DNA from: Planctomycetota bacterium
GTDB taxonomy: Bacteria > Planctomycetota > Planctomycetia > Planctomycetales > Planctomycetaceae
NCBI GenBank assembly: GCA_023417655.1
Contig: JAEZFD010000011.1
Span: 19,862-83,861, forward strand
DNA: 64,000 bases
Direction: 5' to 3'
A program made the translations under genes and the position numbers. Below are positions 25,131-33,228 of this stretch, piece after piece. Below the pieces are notes generated by a model. It had not been told where the DNA came from, ran no database searches, and saw only the letters and a list, made by a program, of their open reading frames with translations. Each line of letters begins with the position of its first letter. The stretch's first letter is position 1.

Positions 25131-26750
25131 TTAGTACAGGTCACCATCGTGGCCGTGTCCGCCCTTCTTCTCGTCCTTCTTTGGCTTCTCAGCGATGAGG
25201 GCATCGCTTGTCAGCAGCAAGGTCGCGACGCTGCTGCTGTTCAGCAGTGCAGTACGAGTCACCTTCACTGGATCGATGACACCGGCCTTCACCAGGTCTT
25301 CGTAGGTGTCGGTGGCAGCGTTGTAGCCTTCGTTGCCCTTCTTCTCGGAGACGCGATCAGCAATCACGGCTCCGTCGACGCCAGCGTTGTTGGCGATCTG
25401 AGTCAGAGGAGCACGGCAGGCGCGACGAATGATGTTGTAACCAACTTCTTCGTCATGAGTCAGCTTGCCTGGCTCGACGGAAGTGGAAGCACGCAGGAGA
25501 GCGACACCGCCCCCTGGCAGGATCCCTTCTTCGACGGCAGCACGGGTGGCGTGCAGAGCGTCTTCAACGCGAGCCTTCTTTTCCTTCATCTCAGATTCGG
25601 TCGCAGCACCGACGTTGACCTGAGCCACTCCGCCAGAAAGCTTGGCGACGCGTTCTTCGAGCTTTTCGCGATCGTAGTCGCTGGTGCTGTTGGCAGCTTC
25701 GCGCTTGATCTGCTCAATGCGGGACTTGATGTCGGCAGTCTTGCCGGCACCTTCGATCAGCGTGGTGTTGTCCTTGTCGATGACAACTTTCTTCACGCGG
25801 CCGAGGTCAGAGAGCTGGAGGTTGTCCAGCTTAATGCCGAGGTCTTCGAACACAGCCTGTCCACCGCACATAATGGCGATGTCCTGCAGCATGGCCTTGC
25901 GGCGGTCGCCGTAGCCAGGTGCTTTCACAGCAGCGATCTTGAAGGTTCCGCGGAGCTTGTTGATCACGAGAGTCGCGAGGGCTTCGCCTTCAACGTCTTC
26001 AGCGATAATCAACAGCGGCTTGCCGGAGTTGACGACCTTTTCCAGAACTGGAACGAGGTCCTTGATGTTGCTGATTTTCTTTTCGTGAATCAGCACATAA
26101 GCGTCTTCGAGGACGACTTCCATGCTCTGTGAATCAGTCACAAAGTATGGAGAGAGGTAACCGCGATCGAACTGCATCCCTTCGACGACTTCGAAGTCAG
26201 TCTGCAGGCTCTTGCCTTCTTCGACAGTGATGACACCGTCTTTGCCGACAGCTTCCATGGCGTCAGCAAGAATCTTGCCGATCGTGTCATCGCCGTTAGC
26301 GGCAACGGTTCCGACCTGAGCAATCGCCTTCTTGTCGCGGCAAGGAATTGCCATCGACTTCAGCTTTTCGATGATGTCGTTGACAGCCTTGTCGATTCCG
26401 CGCTTCATTTCCAGCGGGCTGACACCGGCAACGACGGCCTTGAGGCCTTCGTTGTAGATTGCTTCAGCCATGATGGTCGCGGTGGTGGTTCCGTCACCAG
26501 CAACGTCGCTGGTCTTGCTCGCGACTTCGCGAACCATGCGGGCACCCATGTCTTCGAACTTGTCAGAGAGTTCGATTTCACGAGCGACGGTGACACCGTC
26601 TTTGGTCACGGTTGGTGAGCCAAAGCTCTTCTCGATGATCACATTCCGGCCTTTAGGGCCGAGGGTGACGCGAACTGCCTTGGCGAGCTTGCTCACACCG
26701 CGACGCATCGCTTCTTGTGCTTCCTGATCGAAAGCAATGATTTTGGCCAT
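25131..26750 (-). CDS. groEL: Chaperonin GroEL (60 kDa)
   Basis: 539 residues, full length. GroEL forms the double-ring ATP-driven folding chamber in the cytoplasm. Hallmarks are VRVTLGPKGRNVIIEKSFG, VAGDGTTTATIMAEAI (ATP site), ERVAKLSGGVAQVNVGAATE and ALHATRAAVEEGILPGGGVAL. The C-terminus is KKGGHGHDGDLY rather than the usual GGM-repeat tail. AGGAG stands nine bases ahead of the ATG. It follows groES on the same strand after an unusually long gap (about 265 bases), so it may have its own promoter or a processed message. A strong terminator ends the unit. Confidence 0.98.
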   Translation of the reverse strand: MAKIIAFDQEAQEAMRRGVSKLAKAVRVTLGPKGRNVIIEKSFGSPTVTKDGVTVAREIELSDKFEDMGARMVREVASKTSDVAGDGTTTATIMAEAIYNEGLKAVVAGVSPLEMKRGIDKAVNDIIEKLKSMAIPCRDKKAIAQVGTVAANGDDTIGKILADAMEAVGKDGVITVEEGKSLQTDFEVVEGMQFDRGYLSPYFVTDSQSMEVVLEDAYVLIHEKKISNIKDLVPVLEKVVNSGKPLLIIAEDVEGEALATLVINKLRGTFKIAAVKAPGYGDRRKAMLQDIAIMCGGQAVFEDLGIKLDNLQLSDLGRVKKVVIDKDNTTLIEGAGKTADIKSRIEQIKREAANSTSDYDREKLEERVAKLSGGVAQVNVGAATESEMKEKKARVEDALHATRAAVEEGILPGGGVALLRASTSVEPGKLTHDEEVGYNIIRRACRAPLTQIANNAGVDGAVIADRVSEKKGNEGYNAATDTYEDLVKAGVIDPVKVTRTALLNSSSVATLLLTSDALIAEKPKKDEKKGGHGHDGDLY

Positions 26751-27015
26751 TATTGAAACTCCTGATGCAGTTATCAGTTCGAGATTTCGGTGGAATATTC
26801 GATTCGCTGTCCGCTCATGCTCATCAAGTCGCAGCCTGGAATGAGCCGTCTGAAACCGGTTTCGCCAGACTCATCGATGCCTTCGCGACTTCAATGCGGA
26901 CGCACGGTGCAGGCTGCTTGCCGGTTCTCACGTCGCCAGTCAGGAGAAACAGCGTTCCCGCTGAATCTGACCAACAACTTCCTCCCTGAATTGCAGCAGC
27001 CTGGCCCATTCAGAA

Positions 27016-27324
27016 TTAGTAGGTGCAGAGAATGTCTCGCTCACTGAGGAGCAGATATTCTTCGTCGCCGACCTTGATTTCATCGCCGGCATAAGAGCTG
27101 AAGATCACCCGATCCCCTTCTTTGACGGTCAGCGGCACTTTGGTGCCATCATCTTTTGTATGGCCGTCACCAATGGCAATGACTTCACCGCGCTGCGGTC
27201 GGTCTTTTGCAGAATCCGGCAGGACGATTCCTCCAGCGGTCGTTGCCTCCGCTGCCTGACGCTTCAACACCACTTTGTCCCCGAGGGGAACAATCTTGGA
27301 ACCGCCTTTGGCCTTTTTCGCCAT
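27016..27324 (-). CDS. groES: Co-chaperonin GroES (10 kDa)
   Basis: 102 residues, slightly longer than typical because of a basic N-terminal extension (AKKAKGGSK). It forms the heptameric lid of GroEL. Family features are IVPLGDKVVLKRQAAEATTAGGIVLPDSAK (the mobile loop region contains TTAGGIVLP), RGEVIAIGDG and YAGDEIKVGDEEYLLLSERDIL. GAGGAG precedes the ATG. I found no CIRCE operator (TTAGCACTC-N9-GAGTGCTAA) upstream, so HrcA control is not supported by the sequence. Confidence 0.97.
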   Translation of the reverse strand: MAKKAKGGSKIVPLGDKVVLKRQAAEATTAGGIVLPDSAKDRPQRGEVIAIGDGHTKDDGTKVPLTVKEGDRVIFSSYAGDEIKVGDEEYLLLSERDILCTY

Positions 27325-27735
27325 GAATGACTACTCCTCAACCCCAATATTTTTTGAACGATTCCGCCCTGATCAGCGGGTCTTCCCAGCAGAAGACACC
27401 CACTCAGCGCCGGGTAATACCATGGGCGGTCATGGCGCTGTGCTGCTCCGCTACTACAAACGGCGTGCCAGTATTTCCAATTAGACGCAACCCAATACAC
27501 GCGAATCACTTTCGGAACGCCAGCCATTCTGCCATTACGACATCCTCGAATGAAACAAAGCGATTCGGCTTCCATTGCTGCGCCAAAATGGCAGGTGACT
27601 CAATTCCGCCGCGTGGCTGATTGACGAATCCCTGCGGACATTTCAGGATGTGTTTGACTGTCAGAATGTTACCTGCAGAATGTTACCTGAGTCACTTGCT
27701 TGGCCTGAGTCCATCTCAAAGGGGACCTCTCCACT
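27325..27735. other. Divergent promoter region with a tandem repeat
   Basis: 411 bases between groES (minus) and the COG0523-like GTPase gene (plus). It includes the tandem 14-bp repeat at 27662-27689. No gene seen; both promoters must lie here. Confidence 0.5.
27662..27689 (+). repeat. Perfect 14-bp tandem repeat upstream of the GTPase gene, possible operator
   Basis: CAGAATGTTACCTG occurs twice, head to tail and without mismatch (27662-27675, 27676-27689). The second copy ends 46 bases before the ATG of the GTPase gene. Exact tandem units of this size ahead of a gene are often binding sites for a regulator. Which one is unknown. Confidence 0.6.
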
Positions 27736-28845
27736 ATGGCACACCAGATTCGATTCATCCTCCTCGGCGGTTTTCTTGGGGCAGGCAAGACGACCACTCT
27801 CGGGCGACTCGCCGCAACCTACCGGGCTCAAGGCCTGAATGTCGGGATTGTCACGAATGATCAGGCGACTGACCTCGTCGACACAAACACGCTCCGCCAG
27901 CAAGGATTCGATGTCGGTGAAGTGGCCGGAGCCTGCTTCTGCTGCAACTTCAATGAGCTGATTGGAACGATGGGCAAGTTGTCCGCGGATCAGCGCCCAG
28001 ACGTCATTCTGGCGGAGCCCGTCGGCAGCTGCACGGATTTGGTGGCCACGGTGATTCAGCCGCTGAAGCAACTGTTTGATGCCGAATTCACAATTGCCCC
28101 CTATGGTGTCATTCTGAAGCCGAGCCATGGACTGAAGATTCTGAAAGGTCAGTCAGGCACCGGATTCTCCCCGAAGGCGGCTTACATCCTGGAAAAGCAG
28201 CTGGAAGAAGCGGATTTCATTCTCATCAATCGAATTGATGAGCTCAGCGCCGACGAACTCAAAGAGATCAACGAACTTCTGGAAGTAAAGTACCCCGGCA
28301 CTCCCGTTCTCCGCATGTCTGCACGAACAGGGGAAGGGGTTGAGGAACTCGTTCAGTTTCTCGCCCAGGACGGTGGGTTCGGTCGCAAGATCCTCGAGAT
28401 TGACTACGACACTTACGCCGAAGGGGAAGCAGAACTCGGCTGGTTGAACAGCAGCATGACCGTGACGGGCGAAGCGGACTTCTTCCTTGACGACTTCCTG
28501 CTCGGAATCGTGATTCAGCTCCAGGGAAAGTTGAAGCGGAATTCGTTCGAGCCTGCTCACCTGAAGGCGATCGGACTCTGGGAAGGCTTCTTCGGAGTCG
28601 CGAATCTGATCAGCAGTGACAGTGGGGTGGAACTTTCGCTGCCCTCCAACTGCGATGTCCGCAAGGCTGAAGTGATCGTGAACGCCCGAGTTGCCTGCGA
28701 TCCAGAACAGCTCAAGGAGTTCGTCGAAGAGACCGTGCTGGAAGTCGCGGATCTGATGAAAATCAAGGTCGAGTTCCGTCAGACCCAAAGCTTCCGCCCT
28801 GGCCGACCAGTGCCGACGCACCGTCTGACAACTCCTGTCAGTTAA
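27736..28845 (+). CDS. CobW/COG0523-like metal-associated GTPase
   Basis: 369 residues. The G domain has Walker A LLGGFLGAGKTT (about 9-20), the family metal motif ACFCC with Cys67, Cys69 and Cys70, and NRID at 165-168 in place of NKxD for guanine specificity. COG0523 GTPases bind zinc, cobalt or other metals through CxCC and act as metallochaperones or in metal-enzyme maturation. The C-terminal 150 residues (including FFLDDFLLGIVIQLQGKLKR and LWEGFFGVANLI) do not read like the usual CobW C-terminal domain, so this is a divergent branch. AAAGGGGA precedes the ATG. A perfect tandem repeat upstream suggests specific regulation. Confidence 0.85.
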   Translation: MAHQIRFILLGGFLGAGKTTTLGRLAATYRAQGLNVGIVTNDQATDLVDTNTLRQQGFDVGEVAGACFCCNFNELIGTMGKLSADQRPDVILAEPVGSCTDLVATVIQPLKQLFDAEFTIAPYGVILKPSHGLKILKGQSGTGFSPKAAYILEKQLEEADFILINRIDELSADELKEINELLEVKYPGTPVLRMSARTGEGVEELVQFLAQDGGFGRKILEIDYDTYAEGEAELGWLNSSMTVTGEADFFLDDFLLGIVIQLQGKLKRNSFEPAHLKAIGLWEGFFGVANLISSDSGVELSLPSNCDVRKAEVIVNARVACDPEQLKEFVEETVLEVADLMKIKVEFRQTQSFRPGRPVPTHRLTTPVS

Positions 28846-28855
28846 GCTGAAAGCG

Positions 28856-28886
28856 GTCGCCACGCTCGCAGAACGGGCGTGGCGAC
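28856..28886. terminator. Hairpin between convergent genes, probable terminator
   Basis: A 10-bp perfect stem (28856-28865 with 28877-28886) with an 11-base loop lies 11 bases after the GTPase stop and 30 bases from the stop of the converging epimerase. No strong T-run follows on either strand. Confidence 0.5.
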
Positions 28887-28916
28887 ATTCTCTCGTGCGA
28901 CCCTCGCCCGTTCGGA

Positions 28917-29888
28917 CTACATCGACGTCTGACGTTTCCAGGCGATGATGTCATCCAGTATCTGTCCGAGTGACAGACTTGGCTTACGACCGAGGACGCC
29001 CTCCAGCCGGGCGAGATCGGGAACACGGCGACGGACGTCTTCGAAGTCTGCGCCATAGGCCTGCTGATAACCGAGATAGTGAATGGGAATCTTCGGATCG
29101 ACCCGACGGATCACTTCTTCCGCGAGCTGTCTGATCGAAACATCCTGATCACTGCCGATATTGAAGATTTGACCGACAGCAGCGTCACATTCCGTGAGCC
29201 CAATGACACAGTCGACGACTTCTTTGACGTGCGCAAAGCAGCGGACCTGTTCCCCGTCGTCGTAGACAATCACTGGCCCCCCCTGCAGGGCTTGTGCGAC
29301 GAACCGGGGAATCACCATGCCATAGTTGCCGACCTGACGCGGCCCGACGACGTTGAAAAAGCGACCGATGGTCACAGGCAGCTGGTATTTTCCGAAGTAG
29401 GCAAGAGACAGAAATTCATCGATCGCTTTCGAACATCCATAAGCCCAGCGGGGACGGGATGTCGGCCCGAAATGCAGATCGTCTTCTTCACTCCAGCGCT
29501 CTTTGGGGTTCTTCCCGTAAACCTCACTGGTACTTGCCAGAAAAAAGCGGCACCCCTGCTGTGAGGCGAGTCTCAACAGAAACTCAGTGGGATAGATATT
29601 CGTTTCAATGGTCCGAACAGGGTCTTCTGCGACCAGTTTGACCCCCACCGCAGCGGCAAGATGAAAGATCACATCGACGCCGTGGACCGACTCCATGACG
29701 AGCCGCTGGTCCGTGATCGATCCATTAATCAGAGTCAGTCGCTCGTGATCGCGGACTGCTGCCAGATTGTCAGCGCGACCGGTTGAGAAATCATCGAGAA
29801 CGCGAACCTCGTCGCCGCGAGCCAGAAGTTTTTCTGTTAGATGGCTTCCAATAAACCCGGCACCGCCGGTGACAAGGCTGACTGTCAT
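28917..29888 (-). CDS. NAD-dependent sugar epimerase/decarboxylase (extended SDR)
   Basis: 323 residues. The NAD site is VTGGAGFIGSH (about 6-16), the catalytic pair is Tyr150 and Lys154 (YGCSK), and STSEVYGK supplies the Ser/Thr. Extended SDRs of this kind work on nucleotide sugars. The phrases RPRWAYGCSKAIDEF and GRFFNVVGPRQVGNYGMVIPRFVAQAL resemble UDP-glucuronate decarboxylases and UDP-glucose 4-epimerases; I cannot separate these by eye. The ATG at 29886-29888 gives the standard N-terminus, while a TTG 21 bases earlier is less likely. It lies next to a sulfotransferase and near the polysaccharide locus, which suggests a role in making its sugar donors. Confidence 0.85.
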   Translation of the reverse strand: MTVSLVTGGAGFIGSHLTEKLLARGDEVRVLDDFSTGRADNLAAVRDHERLTLINGSITDQRLVMESVHGVDVIFHLAAAVGVKLVAEDPVRTIETNIYPTEFLLRLASQQGCRFFLASTSEVYGKNPKERWSEEDDLHFGPTSRPRWAYGCSKAIDEFLSLAYFGKYQLPVTIGRFFNVVGPRQVGNYGMVIPRFVAQALQGGPVIVYDDGEQVRCFAHVKEVVDCVIGLTECDAAVGQIFNIGSDQDVSIRQLAEEVIRRVDPKIPIHYLGYQQAYGADFEDVRRRVPDLARLEGVLGRKPSLSLGQILDDIIAWKRQTSM

Positions 29889-30181
29889 ATCTCGTGACTT
29901 CTTCGGCAACAGCTGTTGTGAACAGGGATCACGCCATCTGAAATCTTGTTCTCCGCCTCTGCGACCGAATCAACTGCACAGAAGGAAAACGTGTGATCCC
30001 TTTGTCCACAGCATGAAGGACCTGACCGCCTTTGTCACGGTTCAACGGCAAAAAATCCGAGAACCTGCCTTGCGACGCGGGAGTCCTCCGGGGTGTCGCC
30101 CTACCCACGCCGGAAATCAGTAGATGTCCGGAAGGCCGCTGAATCGGCGATTCTCGCTTCACGCATCACGCAGCGGAGGCC

Positions 30182-31339
30182 TTATGCTGCGGCCTCACGA
30201 TCCTCCTGCTCAGGGCTGGGATAGCCGAACCGTTCGTAAAACTCCCGGCAACGCTCGTAAACCTGCTGCTGCCAGTGCTTGTCGACCTGAAAGCGATTCT
30301 TCTTGTAGTTCTTGTGTCCGGCGAGTTTGACTTCAAGTTGAGGCCGAACCACCTCGAAATCCGGTAGATTCAATTCCCGGTAGACTCGTTCGAGATGCTT
30401 CAACGGTTCTGCTGCGAGCTCTTCGTACTTGACTTCAACGAGGTTCCCTTCGGGAATCGCTGATTTCTCCCGCTCATAGGTGTAATAGGCGTCCATGAAC
30501 GTCCGAATCACACTGTCTTCAGCATCAGGATGATACGAATGCCCCAGAGTATTCTCTTCGATCATCGTCGACCGCAGGTGCAGCGTCGAATTGAATACGT
30601 CAAACGGGTGACGGGAAATATGGATGAACTTGGCGTCCGGAAACAGCTTCAGAATCGCCTTGATTCGGTAGGTATGCGAGGGGGACTTCATCACGAGCGG
30701 ACGAGGCTTCCGGAGCGTCAACTTCTTCATGAAGTGTGTGATTGAGTCTTCCCACAGCTTCCGGTCTTCAGGAGGCAAATCATCAATATGGAAAGAACGG
30801 GTCCATTCCTGTTGATCGAAAGGGCGAAGCGGCAACGTGTATGGCGAGACCAGACACATCGCGCAAATCGCAAATTCATCTTCCTGGGGAACCTTCCAGT
30901 GGACCTCGACATTGTCCATGGGACGAGATTTTGGAACCATCCAACCGGTCAGTGCCGTAAACACCTTTTCCGTGCTGAGGAAGTGCCAAGGGAAGACCGC
31001 TTCGTAGAGCGTCGGATAATTGAAACGCTCGTCGGCCGCCATCATGGAATGCAGCATTGTGGTGCCGGAACGCCAGTAGCCCAGAATAAAGATCGGGGGC
31101 CCGGCCATTTCCGTCTGTTCGATCCGCTTACCGTAGACCAGCTTCTCGACGCCGGCAAAAAACGAATTGTAGAGTCCCCAGGATGGCATTAACCCGAGAC
31201 GGATCCAACGTTTCAAACTGAGGCTCGGTTTAAGAGCAAACAGCTTGAACATGGTGGACAGCTTCATGCCGTGATACAGGATGAGCTGACCTTGGGAGGA
31301 GCGTTTTACCTGATTTTCGCTTTCGGACTTTCGGCTCAT
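30182..31339 (-). CDS. PAPS-dependent sulfotransferase
   Basis: About 385 residues. The 5'-phosphosulfate loop ILGYWRSGTTML (about 85-96) and the 3'-phosphate motif FIHISRHPFDVFNST (about 238-252) mark a sulfotransferase that takes sulfate from PAPS. KSPSHTYRIKAIL just before the second motif is also family-typical. Bacterial members sulfate sugars, lipids or proteins. The start is uncertain: ATG 31339 is taken, a TTG lies nine bases earlier and an ATG 24 codons later. It diverges from the polysaccharide operon across a shared intergenic region, so a surface glycan is the most likely acceptor; that is inference from position. Confidence 0.88.
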   Translation of the reverse strand: MSRKSESENQVKRSSQGQLILYHGMKLSTMFKLFALKPSLSLKRWIRLGLMPSWGLYNSFFAGVEKLVYGKRIEQTEMAGPPIFILGYWRSGTTMLHSMMAADERFNYPTLYEAVFPWHFLSTEKVFTALTGWMVPKSRPMDNVEVHWKVPQEDEFAICAMCLVSPYTLPLRPFDQQEWTRSFHIDDLPPEDRKLWEDSITHFMKKLTLRKPRPLVMKSPSHTYRIKAILKLFPDAKFIHISRHPFDVFNSTLHLRSTMIEENTLGHSYHPDAEDSVIRTFMDAYYTYEREKSAIPEGNLVEVKYEELAAEPLKHLERVYRELNLPDFEVVRPQLEVKLAGHKNYKKNRFQVDKHWQQQVYERCREFYERFGYPSPEQEDREAAA

Positions 31340-31787
31340 TCCAAGCAACTATCTGGCTGCACACATGCTCATGGAGTCGAAACGGCGACCCGTCGTTCCA
31401 CGAAAGGTGTTCGTCTGAAAGGGATTATGTCAGAAGGGAAGCAACCGGCCCCGGTCGCGTTTCCGTGACATCCTGAGTGGCCTGCGCGTCTCTTCTGTTG
31501 CGCTATCATCATCGGTTGAAGGGGACAGAACTGTCCCAATCGCCGCCTATTAACGCAGAGAACCTGCAGTCTGGCAACCGCAAAATCTGATTTCGGGACC
31601 GCAGGCGAAAGTCGGAGTATGCCGAATTCATCGATTAGAGAGAGAAGTTGCCCTTTCACACGGTGATTTCTGGCATCAGTTGCGTTGATTCTGCAATCTC
31701 CCCAGCAGAGTCCGTTCCATATTTGAGCAACGTCATTGGCCCTGACTGTGTCGGTTGCAGGGCAAGCCGGGCATGGGTCTCCGGTCG
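31340..31787. other. Divergent intergenic region with a 16-bp palindrome
   Basis: About 450 bases between the sulfotransferase (minus) and the polysaccharide operon (plus). It contains the palindrome at 31522-31537. No gene seen. Both promoters should lie here. Confidence 0.5.
31522..31537. promoter_or_regulatory. Palindrome GGGACAG-AA-CTGTCCC, possible operator
   Basis: A perfect 7-bp inverted repeat around AA, in the region shared by the divergent sulfotransferase and polysaccharide genes. Its two-base centre is too tight for a good RNA hairpin and fits a dimeric regulator site better. The regulator is unknown. Confidence 0.4.
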
Positions 31788-33218
31788 ATGAGTCATCCCC
31801 CCTTCTGGTGCTTTCCCCTCGCGGAACGGACTGACAGCGTGGTCGCCTACTATCTCTTCCTGATGGCGAATGCGCTGCTGTTCATGCGGCCCCAGGAATT
31901 CATGCCCGTCCTGGGCGATTTTCAGCTCTATCTTGTTTGCATCGCCGGAGCACTGGTCTTCGGATTCCACGATCTCGTGCATCAGTTGCGCTGGAGAACC
32001 CTCGTTCATCAGCCCGTCAATTTCTGCGTTCTGGGGATGCTGGTGGCAATCGTCCTCTCTCGGGCGACCACCGGGAACTTCAAAGAGCTCGACCTTGTTC
32101 TCTTCAACATGGTCAAAGTGGTCCTCTATTACCTGCTGCTGGTGTCGGTCATTAACACCCCACAGCGGTTCCGGACCTTTCTGATGACCACAGTCATCTG
32201 CGCGACAGTGATGGTGGCCTATAGCGTTGTCGACTATCGAAAATTCTGTCAGGAGTGGGAGGGAAACCCTGAGTTTCTTGTCGTCCTCGATCAGGAACGG
32301 CATCTGGATCCTGCAGACCGGAAAATTCTCAGGCACATCCCCGACAGAAATGGCGAGGACATCTATGGGAATGAAATCTGGTTCTTCCGCCTCTGCGGAC
32401 TGGGCGTCTTCCATGATCCCAACGACATCTCGCTGCTCATCGTGGCGACGACAATTATCTCTGTCTTCTTTCTGACAGATCCTGCCCAAACCGGGATCCG
32501 ATATCTCTGGATCATTCCGATCTGCATCAACGCAGTCGCGATGTTTTACACTTATTCACGCGGTGGCCTCCTGGCTCTCGGCGTGGGGGGACTTGTCTGG
32601 CTCATCACCCGCTATGGGACCAAGGTGGCTATTGCCATTGGCGTTGCAGGAGCTCTCGTTGCACCAGTGATTCTCGGACGAGCGGCCAATATTGATGTTT
32701 CGTCGGGCACAGGTCAGCAGCGCATTCAGCTGTGGTCCGAAGGTCTGCAGGCCATTCAGGGAGGCAAGTTCTTCTTCGGAATCGGTGAAGGGGTTTATCC
32801 CGAGCTGGGACAGCACGTCGCCCATAACTCCTTTGTCCACTCCTTCGTGGAACTGGGATTCTTCGGCGGCACGATTTTCATGGGCTGCTTTTTCCTGCCG
32901 GGCCTGACCATTTATCTGATACAGCGGAGCGGGTTCAAAATCAGTGATCCGACGCTGCGCCGCTTCCTCCCGTATCTCGCAGCCATTCTCGCTGAGTGGT
33001 GTACCGGGATGTATTCGCTCTCGCGCTGCTATGTCTCACCGACGTACATGATCGCCGGACTCGCCGCCTCATACATGAATCTGGTCGGTTACTATCGGCC
33101 GTTTCCGAAGCCATTAATTCGATTGTCGTTCCGCCTGCTGCAACCGTGGGTGGCTGCGAGTGCGGGATTGCTCGCATTTACTTACGTGTTCATTCGATTG
33201 TTTGCCCGCTGGAGTTGA
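31788..33218 (+). CDS. O-antigen polymerase/ligase-like membrane protein (Wzy/WaaL type)
   Basis: About 477 residues with some ten or more hydrophobic segments (for example YYLFLMANALLFM, LYLVCIAGALVFGF, LLIVATTIISVFF, WIIPICINAVAMFY). A large outside loop carries GQQRIQLWSEGLQAIQGGKFFFGIGEGVYPELGQHVAHNSFVHSFVELGFFGG. The R...W..G...I....FFGIG...H-NSF pattern is that of the O-antigen polymerase/ligase (Wzy_C) domain, which joins sugar repeat units at the outer face of the inner membrane. The start is uncertain: TTG 31755, ATG 31773, ATG 31788 or GTG 31839. The last would put the first membrane segment at the N-terminus and may be correct. First gene of the operon. Confidence 0.85.
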   Translation: MSHPPFWCFPLAERTDSVVAYYLFLMANALLFMRPQEFMPVLGDFQLYLVCIAGALVFGFHDLVHQLRWRTLVHQPVNFCVLGMLVAIVLSRATTGNFKELDLVLFNMVKVVLYYLLLVSVINTPQRFRTFLMTTVICATVMVAYSVVDYRKFCQEWEGNPEFLVVLDQERHLDPADRKILRHIPDRNGEDIYGNEIWFFRLCGLGVFHDPNDISLLIVATTIISVFFLTDPAQTGIRYLWIIPICINAVAMFYTYSRGGLLALGVGGLVWLITRYGTKVAIAIGVAGALVAPVILGRAANIDVSSGTGQQRIQLWSEGLQAIQGGKFFFGIGEGVYPELGQHVAHNSFVHSFVELGFFGGTIFMGCFFLPGLTIYLIQRSGFKISDPTLRRFLPYLAAILAEWCTGMYSLSRCYVSPTYMIAGLAASYMNLVGYYRPFPKPLIRLSFRLLQPWVAASAGLLAFTYVFIRLFARWS

Positions 33219-33228
33219 AAGCCTATTC

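Noticed and set aside
25149..26132. A 327-codon open frame on plus, antisense to groEL
   Set aside because: It is the mirror of a highly conserved gene with strong codon bias. Its product is low-complexity (Val, Leu, Phe, Asp) with no family features.
27325..27600. CIRCE operator for groES
   Set aside because: I looked for TTAGCACTC-N9-GAGTGCTAA and near matches on both strands and found none.
31656..32489. A 277-codon open frame on minus over the polymerase gene
   Set aside because: It is antisense to membrane segments of the O-antigen polymerase; the product is His/Glu/Asp-rich in the pattern expected from reversed hydrophobic codons.
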